From: Muribaculum sp.
GTDB taxonomy: Bacteria > Bacteroidota > Bacteroidia > Bacteroidales > Muribaculaceae
Reading direction: 5' to 3'
Assembly: GCA_009775095.1 (NCBI GenBank)
Contig: VSOZ01000007.1
Span: forward strand, 62,001 to 126,000
DNA: 64,000 nt
Shown here: piece after piece, positions 51,675 to 60,498 of the stretch
How the letters are laid out: each line of letters starts with the position of its first letter
How positions within the stretch are numbered: position 1 is the stretch's first letter
Made by a program: the position numbers and the translations under genes
Notes under the pieces: model-generated
What the model saw: the letters and a program-made list of their open reading frames with translations, nothing else
Databases searched by the model: none
Told to the model about the DNA's origin: nothing

Positions 51675-51682
51675 TATCTTTG
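51675..51682 (+). promoter_or_regulatory. -7 box of SusC operon
   Basis: TATCTTTG matches TAnnTTTG; a ~145-nt untranslated leader would follow before the SusC ATG. The -33 region is poor, which would fit activator control. Confidence 0.5.
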
Positions 51683-51831
51683 GGCATATCAAAATTGAAT
51701 TTTGATGCAAAAAATGCTGTTGTTTTAAAATTTTGCTATTGTTTCTTCTGATTAGTAGCGTTTATGGTTTTGAAATGCTGTTTTTGTTTCATTTTGCAAT
51801 TTAGAGTTTAATCAATCATATTAACTAATTT

Positions 51832-54800
51832 ATGGAAAAAAGATTATTGCTGTTATTGTCAGGTCTGATCATCGGCATAGGACTTTTCGCTCAAGTCAAG
51901 GTGACGGGTGTGGTCCTTTCAGCCTCCGATGATGAGCCGCTGATCGGCGCAACCGTATCTGTCAAGGGTACCAAGACAGCGGTTGCCACAGACCTCGATG
52001 GAAAGTTTACTATCACTGCTCCTTCCACCAACTCCCAACTGGAAGTGAAGTATGTGGGAATGAAGACTGTCACTGTTAAAGTACAAGGCACACCCATGCG
52101 CATAGTCATGGAGTCGAGCACTCAGGAACTCGAGGAAGTGGTTGTGACGGGTATGCAGAAGATGGATAAGCGCCTCTTCACCGGTGCGGCCACGAAAGTT
52201 GACGCCCAGCAGGCCCGCATAAGCGGTATGGCCGATATCTCGCGTTCGCTCGAAGGTCGTGCGGCCGGTGTGTCGGTGCAGAATGTATCGGGTACTTTCG
52301 GTACGGCTCCCAAAATCCGTGTGCGCGGTGCCACATCTATCTACGGTAGCTCCAAGCCGCTGTGGGTTGTTGACGGTGTCATCATGGAGGATGTGCTCGA
52401 AGTGTCGGCCGACGAACTTTCGTCAGGTAACGCCGAGACCCTTATATCATCGGCCATCGCCGGACTTAACGCCGACGACATCGAGAGTTTCGACATACTG
52501 AAGGACGGTTCGGCCACATCTATATATGGTGCGCGCGCCATGGCGGGTGTGATTGTAGTCACAACCAAGAAAGGTACCGCAGGCCGCAACTCAATCAACT
52601 ATACCGGTGAGTTCACCATGCGTCTGAAGCCCAGCTACAGCACATTCAACATCATGAACTCGCAGGATCAGATGGATATCTATCAGGAGCTTGCCAAGAA
52701 GGGTTATCTCAACTACGCCGAAATCGCCAACGCCTCGTCGAGCGGTGTATACGGTAAGATGTATCAGCTCCTGTCAGAGTACGACGCCACTACAGGCCAG
52801 TTCGGACTACCCAACACTCCCGAGGCCCGCGCCGCTTACTTGCGCGCCGCCGAGTATCGCAACACTGACTGGTTTGACGAGCTTTTCTCGACCTCTGTCA
52901 TGCAGACCCACTCCGTCAGCATTTCGTCGGGTACCGAGAAGGCGCAGCACTATGTATCGGCCAGTGCCATGTACGACCCGGGATGGTATAAGCAGAGCCG
53001 CATACAGCGCTACACCGCCAATCTCAATTCTACCTTCAACATTTCCGACAAGGTGTCGGTCAACCTTATAAGCAACGCATCGTTCCGCAAGCAGCGTGCC
53101 CCCGGTACACTCGGAAGCGACGTCGACATGGTGTCGGGTGAGGTGAAGCGCGACTTCGACATCAACCCCTATTCCTACTCGATGAACACCTCGCGTACTC
53201 TTGACGCCGGTGAGTTCTACACCCGCAGCTACGCTCCGTTCAACATACTCCATGAGTTGAAAAACAACTACATGCAGCTTGGCGTCAACGACTTCCGTCT
53301 TACCGGACTGTTGACCTACAAACCTATCCGCAAAGTGGAGCTGTCGCTTCTCGGCGGTGTGCAGAAGACCACTACCCAGCAGGAGCACTTCATAACCGAT
53401 GACTCCAACCAAGCACAGGCCTACCGCGCCATGCCCACGTCAGCCATACGTGACAAGAACCCGTTGCTCTACACCGACCCCGACAACATTTATGCTCTGC
53501 CTATAACCATACTTCCCAACGGAGGTATCTACGAGCGCGCCGACCGCGACATGTTCAAGTGGGACATCCGTGCAGCCGCCCGCTACAACGACGTATTCAA
53601 TGAAGACCACATCGTCAACCTCTACGCCGGTATGGAGACAAACTCCGTAGACCGCCACTCCACATGGTTCCGAGGCTGGGGTATGCAGTACAGCATGGGC
53701 GAGGTGCCCAACTACGCCTATCAGGCCTTCAAGCGCGGTCAGGAGGAGAACACTCCTTACTATTCGCTTACCAACGCCCACCAGCGCAGCGTGGCATTCT
53801 TTGGCAACGTTACCTATTCTTACAAGAGCCGCTACACTTTCAACGGCACACTCCGTTACGAAGGCACAAACCAACTCGGCAAAAGTCGTTCATCGCGCTG
53901 GTTGCCTACATGGAACATCTCCGGTTCTTGGAACGTTCACAACGAGTCATGGTTTGAACGCTTCGTGCCTACTTGGAGCCACATGACCTTACGCGCCTCT
54001 TACTCGCTCACCGGTGACCGTCCTTCGGTCAGCAACGCTTACTCCATTCTTATGGCGGCTAATCCGTGGCGTCCGTTTGCAGGCGTTGGTGAAAGCTCGC
54101 TTTACATAGATGACCTTGCCAACGGCTCGCTTACTTATGAGAAGAAGCACGAGCTTAACCTCGGTCTTTCTACCGGTGTGCTCGACAACCGCATCAACCT
54201 TGAGTTTGACTGGTACAAGCGCAACAACTTCGACCTTATCGGTGTGGCTACCACACAGGGTATAGGCGGTCAGATAACCAAGCTTGGCAACATTGCCGAG
54301 ATGAAGTCGCACGGCGTCGAGCTCTCGCTTACCACCCGTAATATCGTCACCCGCGATTTCACTTGGACCACCAACTTCATCTACTCTTACAACAAGAACG
54401 AAGTGACCAAGCTGGAGACTTCAAAGCGCATGTTTGACCTCATATCGGGCAACGGCTTTGCTCAAGAGGGCTACCCCGTACGCTCGCTCTTCTCCATACC
54501 GTTCAAGGGACTTAACGAAGAGGGTCTCCCCACGTTCCTCGATCAGAACGGCAATATCTCCGTTTCCGACATCAACTTTCAGGCTTCCAACCCGGAACAG
54601 CTGAAGAATCTTGAATACTCGGGCAGCGTGGATCCCACCGACATCGGTTCGTTCGGCAATATATTCCGCTACAAGGGTCTTACACTCAACGTGTACATCA
54701 CTTATTCGTTTGGCAATGTCATCCGTCTCGACCCCGTGTTCCGCAGCTCGTATGACGACCTTACAGCTACTCCGAAGGAGTTCAAAAACCGCTGGGGTGT

Positions 54801-55149
54801 GGCCGGTGATGAGAAATTCACTACTATCCCGACTATAGCGTCTATACGCCAGAACAGGGATAACTATAAACTGGCTTACGCTTACAATGCCTACAACTAC
54901 TCTACCGAACGTGTAGCAAAAGGCGACTTCATACGCATGAAGGAGATATCGGTAAACTACGACTTCCCGCAGAAGGTGCTTAACGCACTTCGCCTTGCCC
55001 GCCTCAGCGCCAAACTTCAGGCCACCAACATGTTCCTGATCTACGCTGACAAGAAGCTCAACGGACAGGATCCGGAGTTCTTCAACACCGGCGGTGTGGC
55101 GGCTCCCACTCCCAAGCAGTTTACGCTTACCGTTAACTTAGGTTTCTAA
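51832..55149 (+). CDS. SusC/RagA-family TonB-linked outer-membrane transporter
   Basis: TonB-dependent outer-membrane importer, 1105 residues, which pairs with the next gene's SusD-like lid. After a signal peptide (1-20) there is a carboxypeptidase-regulatory-like beta domain (about 22-95), then the SusC-type EEVVVTG motif at 101-107. The plug domain follows (SLEGRAAGVSVQNVSG, IRVRGATSIYGSSKPLWVVDGV, SIYGARAMAGVIVVTTKKG), then the 22-strand barrel ending in a terminal aromatic (LTVNLGF). The length is normal. Ligand class cannot be inferred from SusC itself; the neighbours suggest peptides. Confidence 0.96.
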   Translation: MEKRLLLLLSGLIIGIGLFAQVKVTGVVLSASDDEPLIGATVSVKGTKTAVATDLDGKFTITAPSTNSQLEVKYVGMKTVTVKVQGTPMRIVMESSTQELEEVVVTGMQKMDKRLFTGAATKVDAQQARISGMADISRSLEGRAAGVSVQNVSGTFGTAPKIRVRGATSIYGSSKPLWVVDGVIMEDVLEVSADELSSGNAETLISSAIAGLNADDIESFDILKDGSATSIYGARAMAGVIVVTTKKGTAGRNSINYTGEFTMRLKPSYSTFNIMNSQDQMDIYQELAKKGYLNYAEIANASSSGVYGKMYQLLSEYDATTGQFGLPNTPEARAAYLRAAEYRNTDWFDELFSTSVMQTHSVSISSGTEKAQHYVSASAMYDPGWYKQSRIQRYTANLNSTFNISDKVSVNLISNASFRKQRAPGTLGSDVDMVSGEVKRDFDINPYSYSMNTSRTLDAGEFYTRSYAPFNILHELKNNYMQLGVNDFRLTGLLTYKPIRKVELSLLGGVQKTTTQQEHFITDDSNQAQAYRAMPTSAIRDKNPLLYTDPDNIYALPITILPNGGIYERADRDMFKWDIRAAARYNDVFNEDHIVNLYAGMETNSVDRHSTWFRGWGMQYSMGEVPNYAYQAFKRGQEENTPYYSLTNAHQRSVAFFGNVTYSYKSRYTFNGTLRYEGTNQLGKSRSSRWLPTWNISGSWNVHNESWFERFVPTWSHMTLRASYSLTGDRPSVSNAYSILMAANPWRPFAGVGESSLYIDDLANGSLTYEKKHELNLGLSTGVLDNRINLEFDWYKRNNFDLIGVATTQGIGGQITKLGNIAEMKSHGVELSLTTRNIVTRDFTWTTNFIYSYNKNEVTKLETSKRMFDLISGNGFAQEGYPVRSLFSIPFKGLNEEGLPTFLDQNGNISVSDINFQASNPEQLKNLEYSGSVDPTDIGSFGNIFRYKGLTLNVYITYSFGNVIRLDPVFRSSYDDLTATPKEFKNRWGVAGDEKFTTIPTIASIRQNRDNYKLAYAYNAYNYSTERVAKGDFIRMKEISVNYDFPQKVLNALRLARLSAKLQATNMFLIYADKKLNGQDPEFFNTGGVAAPTPKQFTLTVNLGF

Positions 55150-55170
55150 AACAAGAAATAGAATACAGAT

Positions 55171-56760
55171 ATGAAAAAATATATGAAATATGCTTCGGCG
55201 CTTGCTTTGGCTATGCTTGCTCTGACGGGTTGCGATGACTTCCTTGACACGATGCCTGACAACCGGGCCACACTTGATAGTGAAGAGAAGATCAAGGCAA
55301 TGCTTACGTCGGCTTATAATGAAAACGACTACATAGTCGTAGCCGAGCTGTCATCGGACAATACTGATGACATAGGAGAGGATAATCCTTATTCGACACG
55401 TTTCTATGACCAGTGTTACGGCTGGATTGACGAGACCGAAAGAGACAATGAATCGCTTGAACGTTTCTGGTCAAGCGCCTACATAGCCATAGCGTCGGCC
55501 AATGAAGCGTTGGCTGCAATTGAGACGGCCGCTCCATCTGCAACTATCGACGAGTGCCGCGGCGAGGCACTTATAAGCCGTGCCTACAATCACTTCATGC
55601 TTGCCTGCATGTTCTGCCAGCCGTGGACCCAGAATGCAGCCTCCGAACTCGGTCTGCCCTATATGGAAGTTGCCGAAACGGAGCTTATGCCTCAGTATGA
55701 GCGCGGCAATCTCGCCGACTTCTATAAGAAGATAGAAGCCGACATCGAGGAGGGCCTCAAGTATATAGGTGACTCGCACTACAGTGTGCCCAAGTATCAC
55801 TTCAATGTCAAGGCCGCCTACGCTTTCGCCGCCCGCTATTATCTCTATACAGAGCAGTGGGAGAAAGCTGTCACCTATGCCACCAAGTGCCTCGGTTCAC
55901 AACCCAAGACCATGCTTCGCGACTGGAAGTCAATGGCTTCCATGACTCAGAGTCTTGATGCCATATCAAATGAATATATAAATGCTTCGTCCAATGCCAA
56001 CCTGCTGCTTATGACTGCTTACTCTCAGATGGGTGTGATATGGTCAAGCTGGTCACTCCGCTCGGGTGGATGCAAACGCTACAGCCACTGTTCTTATCTT
56101 GCTGATAATGAAGATATGAGAGCCCGTAATATATATGGCTCCTACACCCAACTATGGCATCAGCCCAAGATTTATAAGGCATCCGGTATGGACCGTGCCA
56201 TATTCTGGAAGTACGGTGATCTTTTCGAGTACACTGACCCCGTGGCCCAAACCGGTTATCGCCGCGCCGTGTATCCCGCCTTTACATCCGACGAGGCCCT
56301 GCTTAACCGTGCCGAGGCTTACATAATGCTCAAGCGTTACGACGAGGCTGCCGCCGACCTTACCACTTGGATGCAGAACTTCACCAAGAGTACCAAAGTC
56401 CTGACTCCCGACAATATTCAGGAGTTCTACGAGCCTATCGGGTACTGCTACGACGATGAGACCGGTCTTCAGTCGACTATTAAGAAGCACCTCAACCCCG
56501 CATTTGCCATCGATGCCGAAGGCTCCGTTCAGGAGTGCATGCTACAGTGCATGCTACAGTTCCGTCGCCTTGAGACTATGCATGCCGGTATACGCTGGTT
56601 TGACATCAAACGCTATGGTATAGAAATCATGCGCCGCACTCATGACTCTACAGGTCAGCCTGTAAAACGTACTGACTTCCTTACCAAGGACGATAAGCGT
56701 CGTGCCCACCAGATACCGCTGAAAGTACGTGATGCAGGCTTTGAGGCCAATCCCCGTTAA
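55171..56760 (+). CDS. SusD/RagB-family surface lipoprotein
   Basis: Surface-exposed substrate-binding lipoprotein, 529 residues, that caps the SusC barrel. Lipidated Cys21 is in LTGCDDFLD, with acidic residues following. SusD landmarks: FWSSAYIAIASANEAL (about 92-107), RGEALISRAYNHFMLACMF and the C-terminal RRLETMHAGIRWFDIKRYGIEI. It starts 21 nt after SusC. A 12-bp perfect tandem duplication (56534-56557) encodes CMLQCMLQ just before the conserved C-terminal block. Confidence 0.95.
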   Translation: MKKYMKYASALALAMLALTGCDDFLDTMPDNRATLDSEEKIKAMLTSAYNENDYIVVAELSSDNTDDIGEDNPYSTRFYDQCYGWIDETERDNESLERFWSSAYIAIASANEALAAIETAAPSATIDECRGEALISRAYNHFMLACMFCQPWTQNAASELGLPYMEVAETELMPQYERGNLADFYKKIEADIEEGLKYIGDSHYSVPKYHFNVKAAYAFAARYYLYTEQWEKAVTYATKCLGSQPKTMLRDWKSMASMTQSLDAISNEYINASSNANLLLMTAYSQMGVIWSSWSLRSGGCKRYSHCSYLADNEDMRARNIYGSYTQLWHQPKIYKASGMDRAIFWKYGDLFEYTDPVAQTGYRRAVYPAFTSDEALLNRAEAYIMLKRYDEAAADLTTWMQNFTKSTKVLTPDNIQEFYEPIGYCYDDETGLQSTIKKHLNPAFAIDAEGSVQECMLQCMLQFRRLETMHAGIRWFDIKRYGIEIMRRTHDSTGQPVKRTDFLTKDDKRRAHQIPLKVRDAGFEANPR

Positions 56761-56803
56761 TCGACTCAGTAAGTTTTTGACAAAGTATTAAAGAAAAATT
56801 ACA

Positions 56804-57706
56804 ATGAAAACAATCGAAATATTAAGCGTAGCGCTGTTGGCAGTGTCGGCTGCGGCTTTTACCGGTTGCTCGTCTGATGATCCCGATACAAGCATCAGCG
56901 TCATCACGCCCGACAACACCGATCCAACAGAGCTTGACACTTGGCTGCTCGCCAACTTCAACAAGCCATACAATATTGACTTCAAGTATCGTTACGAGGA
57001 TATAGAGGGTGACTTTGACTACTATCTTGTACCGGCCCGTTATGAGGATGCCGTGACTATGGCTCATCTGGTTAAATATCTGTGTGTGGAGACCTACAAC
57101 GAAGTAGCAGGCACTGACTTCACCTGCCGCTACTTCCCCAAGATGTTTTATACGGTAGGTGAGTGGGAATACAAGAATAATGGCACGTTTGTGCTTGGTA
57201 CAGCCGAGGGTGGCCGCAAGATATTCCTCGCCGGATTGAACTATCTTCCGCAGTATCTCGGTAATGCCGCCCAGCTCAACCACTATTACTTCAAGACTAT
57301 CCATCATGAATTCACCCATATCCTCAACCAGACCAAGTCCATACCGGCCGACTTCCAATTGGTGACCGGATCGGGATATGTGGCCGACATGTGGAGCGAG
57401 GAGCCTTTCCGGTCGGAATATATGGAAAACGGTTTTATATCCTCTTATGCGCAGCACTCCTATCAGGAGGACTTTGCCGAGATGATGTCAATCTACGTGA
57501 CAAACAGCACGGAGGATTGGAACGCTATGCTGTCTGAAGCTTCTTCATCAAGTCGTGAGCTGATACTGCAGAAACTCGATATCGTACGTACCTATATGGA
57601 GGAACAGTTCAATATAGACATGGATGATCTCCGCGCCACTCTTCAGCGTCGTCAGAATGACGTGGTCACAGGTAAGGTCGATCTTTCCGATTTAACAGTG
57701 GATTAA
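56804..57706 (+). CDS. Substrate import-associated zinc metallohydrolase lipoprotein
   Basis: Lipoprotein of 300 residues (Cys22 in FTGCSSDD) with a gluzincin-like HExxH site, His168-Glu169-x-x-His172 (IHHEFTHILNQ), and a downstream Glu in YQEDFAEMMS as third ligand candidate. It belongs to the family of zinc-binding metallopeptidase-like lipoproteins (Peptidase_Mx1 / TIGR04549 type) found next to SusC/SusD pairs. It would act at the cell surface on the imported substrate, plausibly peptides; hydrolysis has not been shown for most members. It follows SusD by 43 nt. Confidence 0.88.
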   Translation: MKTIEILSVALLAVSAAAFTGCSSDDPDTSISVITPDNTDPTELDTWLLANFNKPYNIDFKYRYEDIEGDFDYYLVPARYEDAVTMAHLVKYLCVETYNEVAGTDFTCRYFPKMFYTVGEWEYKNNGTFVLGTAEGGRKIFLAGLNYLPQYLGNAAQLNHYYFKTIHHEFTHILNQTKSIPADFQLVTGSGYVADMWSEEPFRSEYMENGFISSYAQHSYQEDFAEMMSIYVTNSTEDWNAMLSEASSSSRELILQKLDIVRTYMEEQFNIDMDDLRATLQRRQNDVVTGKVDLSDLTVD

Positions 57707-57726
57707 CCGATTAAATTAATGAAATT

Positions 57727-59073
57727 ATGAAATTCAACAAAATATTACCGGCTATGCTGATAGCCTTATCCGCTATGCTGCTTCAATCCTGTCTTAAAGA
57801 TCAGGAAGATATATTCGATGAGCCGACAGCGCTCCGTATTCAAGAGGCACTTGACAATACAAAGAAAGTGCTTACAAGTTCTGAAAACGGATGGATATTT
57901 GAGTATTATCCTGACCGCAATATAAAATATGGCGGATATATTTATACAGTTAAGTTTGACAATACTCAGGCTACAGTGGGTTGTGAACTCGCACCGGGTG
58001 TTACCGAGACAAGTCTTTATAAGTTGACAAGTGACAACGGTCCGTCGTTGACTTTTGACTCCTACAACACTCTAATGCACTTCTTCGCCACTCCATCATC
58101 GAGTAAATATCAGGCCTATGACGGTGACTTCGAGTTTGCCATCATGGATGTGACTGACGATGTCATCAAACTGCGCGGAAAGCGCACCGGTAACATCATG
58201 TACATGCATCGTCTTGACAGTGATGCCGCACAATATATAAACGCAGTCACCGCTATGTCTGACAACATGTTCCTTACTTCAGCGGCCGGTACTGTCGGTT
58301 CACTTGCGGTCAATGTGGCTATTGACCTCGATGCACGCTACATGGAGTTTGCTTGGGGTGAGGGCGATGGTGGCCGCGCCGACGATGACAGCCGTGACGG
58401 CAGCTATTTTGTGCCGACCGCTACGGGTATACGCTTTTTGGAGCCGGTGAAGGTAGGTGATGCCGTTATAGAGCAACTTGCCTATGATATAGAGAGCATG
58501 GTATATAGCGGAACCGATTCGAAGGGCGATGCCGTATCTATTGCAGGTACTTTGCCGGATGATTATTCGAAATTTGAAGAGTTTGCCGGTGAGTTCACGA
58601 TATATTTCAACCCCGGTGGTGAGCCATCAACTGTCGATGTGACTTTTGTGCCCGACAAACCCAACAACCGTTATATTATAAAAGGCCTGAACGACAATTA
58701 TGATGTCATAGCTACATTCAAGAAGTCAAAAGGAGTGCTTGAAATCTGCTCGCAGCAGATTGCGGTCGAGGAATCTACCGGCCGGCTCATATGGTTCTGC
58801 GCATGGGGTATAAACCCTGCTACCGGTTCCGGTTCGATTACATGGGATGAGGCTGCCGGTATGTATATCGTGAAAAATCCCGAACAACCCGGGGAATATG
58901 AATTTACCTCAAACGGATATAACGAATTGAGCTATCCGCCGAATTCATTTGCTGCATACTACTTCACCGGTTCTGTCGGCGGACAACCAAGAGGTCAGGC
59001 TGCCGGTAAATGGCGTGTCAAAGGCGGTGACGGTTATCAGATGACTTATATCGAAACTATGGTTAAAAAGTAA
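57727..59073 (+). CDS. DUF4302 surface lipoprotein
   Basis: Lipoprotein of 448 residues with Cys22 in LLQSCLKDQEDIFDEP. The opening pattern FDEPTALRIQEALDNTKKVL followed by GWIFEYYPD is the DUF4302 hallmark. DUF4302 proteins accompany SusC/SusD/zinc-metallohydrolase loci in Bacteroidetes and are thought to be ligand-binding accessory proteins; no catalytic motif is visible. It starts 20 nt after the metallohydrolase gene. Confidence 0.85.
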   Translation: MKFNKILPAMLIALSAMLLQSCLKDQEDIFDEPTALRIQEALDNTKKVLTSSENGWIFEYYPDRNIKYGGYIYTVKFDNTQATVGCELAPGVTETSLYKLTSDNGPSLTFDSYNTLMHFFATPSSSKYQAYDGDFEFAIMDVTDDVIKLRGKRTGNIMYMHRLDSDAAQYINAVTAMSDNMFLTSAAGTVGSLAVNVAIDLDARYMEFAWGEGDGGRADDDSRDGSYFVPTATGIRFLEPVKVGDAVIEQLAYDIESMVYSGTDSKGDAVSIAGTLPDDYSKFEEFAGEFTIYFNPGGEPSTVDVTFVPDKPNNRYIIKGLNDNYDVIATFKKSKGVLEICSQQIAVEESTGRLIWFCAWGINPATGSGSITWDEAAGMYIVKNPEQPGEYEFTSNGYNELSYPPNSFAAYYFTGSVGGQPRGQAAGKWRVKGGDGYQMTYIETMVKK

Positions 59074-59085
59074 AATAAGAGCGAC

Positions 59086-60312
59086 ATGAAAAAGATATTT
59101 AATATACTTATTATAACCGTCATGGCAGGCGTCGCTTTCACGGCGTGCGATGACGATGATGACAAGTGGGTCGGCGACGGCACTTCGACCCTGCAGGTGA
59201 TAAGCCGCGAGACCTCATTCCCCGCAGCCGCTTCGCAAGGCACTATCGTGGTCGATACCGCCGAGCCCGTGACTGTAAGCTCATCCGATCAAGGATGGGT
59301 GACTACGGCGGTGAACGGCAATACGGTAACTGTCAGCGTCACCGAGAATTCCTCGCTTGAGGGCCGTACTTCAAACCTGACCATAAAGGCAGGTGACAAG
59401 ACCACCGAGATTGCCGTGATTCAAGCCGGTCTGATCTTTGATATGGGCGGTGTGCTCAACATCGGTTCGGGTGATAAGGCCACAACCCTTACATATCCTT
59501 TGAAAGCTAATGCTCCCTTAACCGTAACTACCGATGCTGACTGGTGCTCCGCCTCAATCGTCGATGACGCACTTGTGGTGACTATGACCGAAAACAATAC
59601 GGGTCATGTGCGCCGCTGCAACATATCATATAAAATCGGTACTATCGAAGACCGCATCCCGGTTGCGCAGTGCGACTTCGCCAAGGACATAGCCGGTGAG
59701 TGGAGATTTTATTACTATAATAAATCCGGTCAGCTTAATGGCTTCTTGTGCGATGTTTTGAAAAGCGGTTCAAAATACTATCTTGATTTGGGTGATGGCG
59801 ATAAAGTTCCCTTGACATTCAATGCCACGACCGGAGGTCTTAGTGTAAAGGGTGGACAGTTTGTACGTAACTATGTTGAAGACGGTAAGACATATTATAT
59901 GTATACTATCTTGAATGAAACTTCAACAACTTATTATACATGGGGCGCATCAGCCGGCATGGTTGCCGATATTACTTATGCTGTACTTAGTGACGGTACT
60001 CCTATAAGTGTAGGTTTCTTTGAAGATGATGGCGGATGGGGTACTCATGTATCCGATGCTTTGCGTCTTGATTTATTTACATCTAAAACGACTGTCAACA
60101 GCAATACGCGGGCAGGTACTTATTTTACGATGATACAACCGTATCTATTACGAATAGAACCTACGGCAGAGGCCGCTTTAATGGCAGCTCCCGCACGTAG
60201 CGGTGTAGTCCGCTCCGGTATGCCTGTTATCGACTCGTTTGGCAAGAATATTATGCTCCGTCAGTCAGAGTCGGTTGCGGTTGATGCCACGACAGCACGC
60301 GAAGTGCGTTAA
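59086..60312 (+). CDS. BACON-domain surface lipoprotein
   Basis: Lipoprotein of 408 residues, Cys21 in FTACDDDDDKW; the run of five Asp after the Cys is a typical surface-export signal in this phylum. Two BACON-type Ig-like domains follow (VSSSDQGWVTTAVNGNTVTV and VTTDADWCSASIVDDALVV), each with the usual W and T/V-rich strands. The ~200-residue C-terminal region (AGEWRFYYYN...) matches no family I recognise and may bind the locus ligand. Last gene of the five-gene operon, 12 nt after DUF4302, followed by terminators. Confidence 0.85.
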   Translation: MKKIFNILIITVMAGVAFTACDDDDDKWVGDGTSTLQVISRETSFPAAASQGTIVVDTAEPVTVSSSDQGWVTTAVNGNTVTVSVTENSSLEGRTSNLTIKAGDKTTEIAVIQAGLIFDMGGVLNIGSGDKATTLTYPLKANAPLTVTTDADWCSASIVDDALVVTMTENNTGHVRRCNISYKIGTIEDRIPVAQCDFAKDIAGEWRFYYYNKSGQLNGFLCDVLKSGSKYYLDLGDGDKVPLTFNATTGGLSVKGGQFVRNYVEDGKTYYMYTILNETSTTYYTWGASAGMVADITYAVLSDGTPISVGFFEDDGGWGTHVSDALRLDLFTSKTTVNSNTRAGTYFTMIQPYLLRIEPTAEAALMAAPARSGVVRSGMPVIDSFGKNIMLRQSESVAVDATTAREVR

Positions 60313-60345
60313 TCTCGGCTACAAAAACAGCTTTATACTACAGAA

Positions 60346-60383
60346 CGGAGGGTGTACCTGTGAAGGCACACCCTCCGGCTTTT
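60346..60383 (+). terminator. Terminator of the SusCD operon
   Basis: Perfect 10-bp stem CGGAGGGTGT (60346-60355) with 60368-60377, 12-nt loop, then GCTTTT. Confidence 0.78.
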
Positions 60384-60432
60384 ACCGGCTTGCGTATCCC
60401 GTTTATTGCTCAAGTTAGTCTAATTGGTCTAA

Positions 60433-60483
60433 TACGACAACAGCCCCTGCCGAGGAGAAGCTTCGGCAGGGGCTGTTGTCGTA
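60433..60483. terminator. Long hairpin between convergent operon end and carB
   Basis: Perfect 21-bp stem (60433-60453 with 60463-60483), core ACAACAGCCCCTGCCGA, 9-nt loop. It lacks a strong T-run but is well placed to block convergent transcription. Confidence 0.7.
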
Positions 60484-60498
60484 GATTGCGCAAGTACG

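Larger units (their letters stand above)
51045..51831. other. 787-bp intergenic leader with palindromes and G-tract
   Basis: Non-coding stretch between the efflux operon and SusC. It holds a pair of inverted REP-like hairpins (51260-51342), a shared palindrome (51428-51448), a G9 tract (51638-51646) and a -7 box (51675-51682). A 65-codon frame across the palindromes (51211-51408) shows no protein-like features. Confidence 0.75.
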
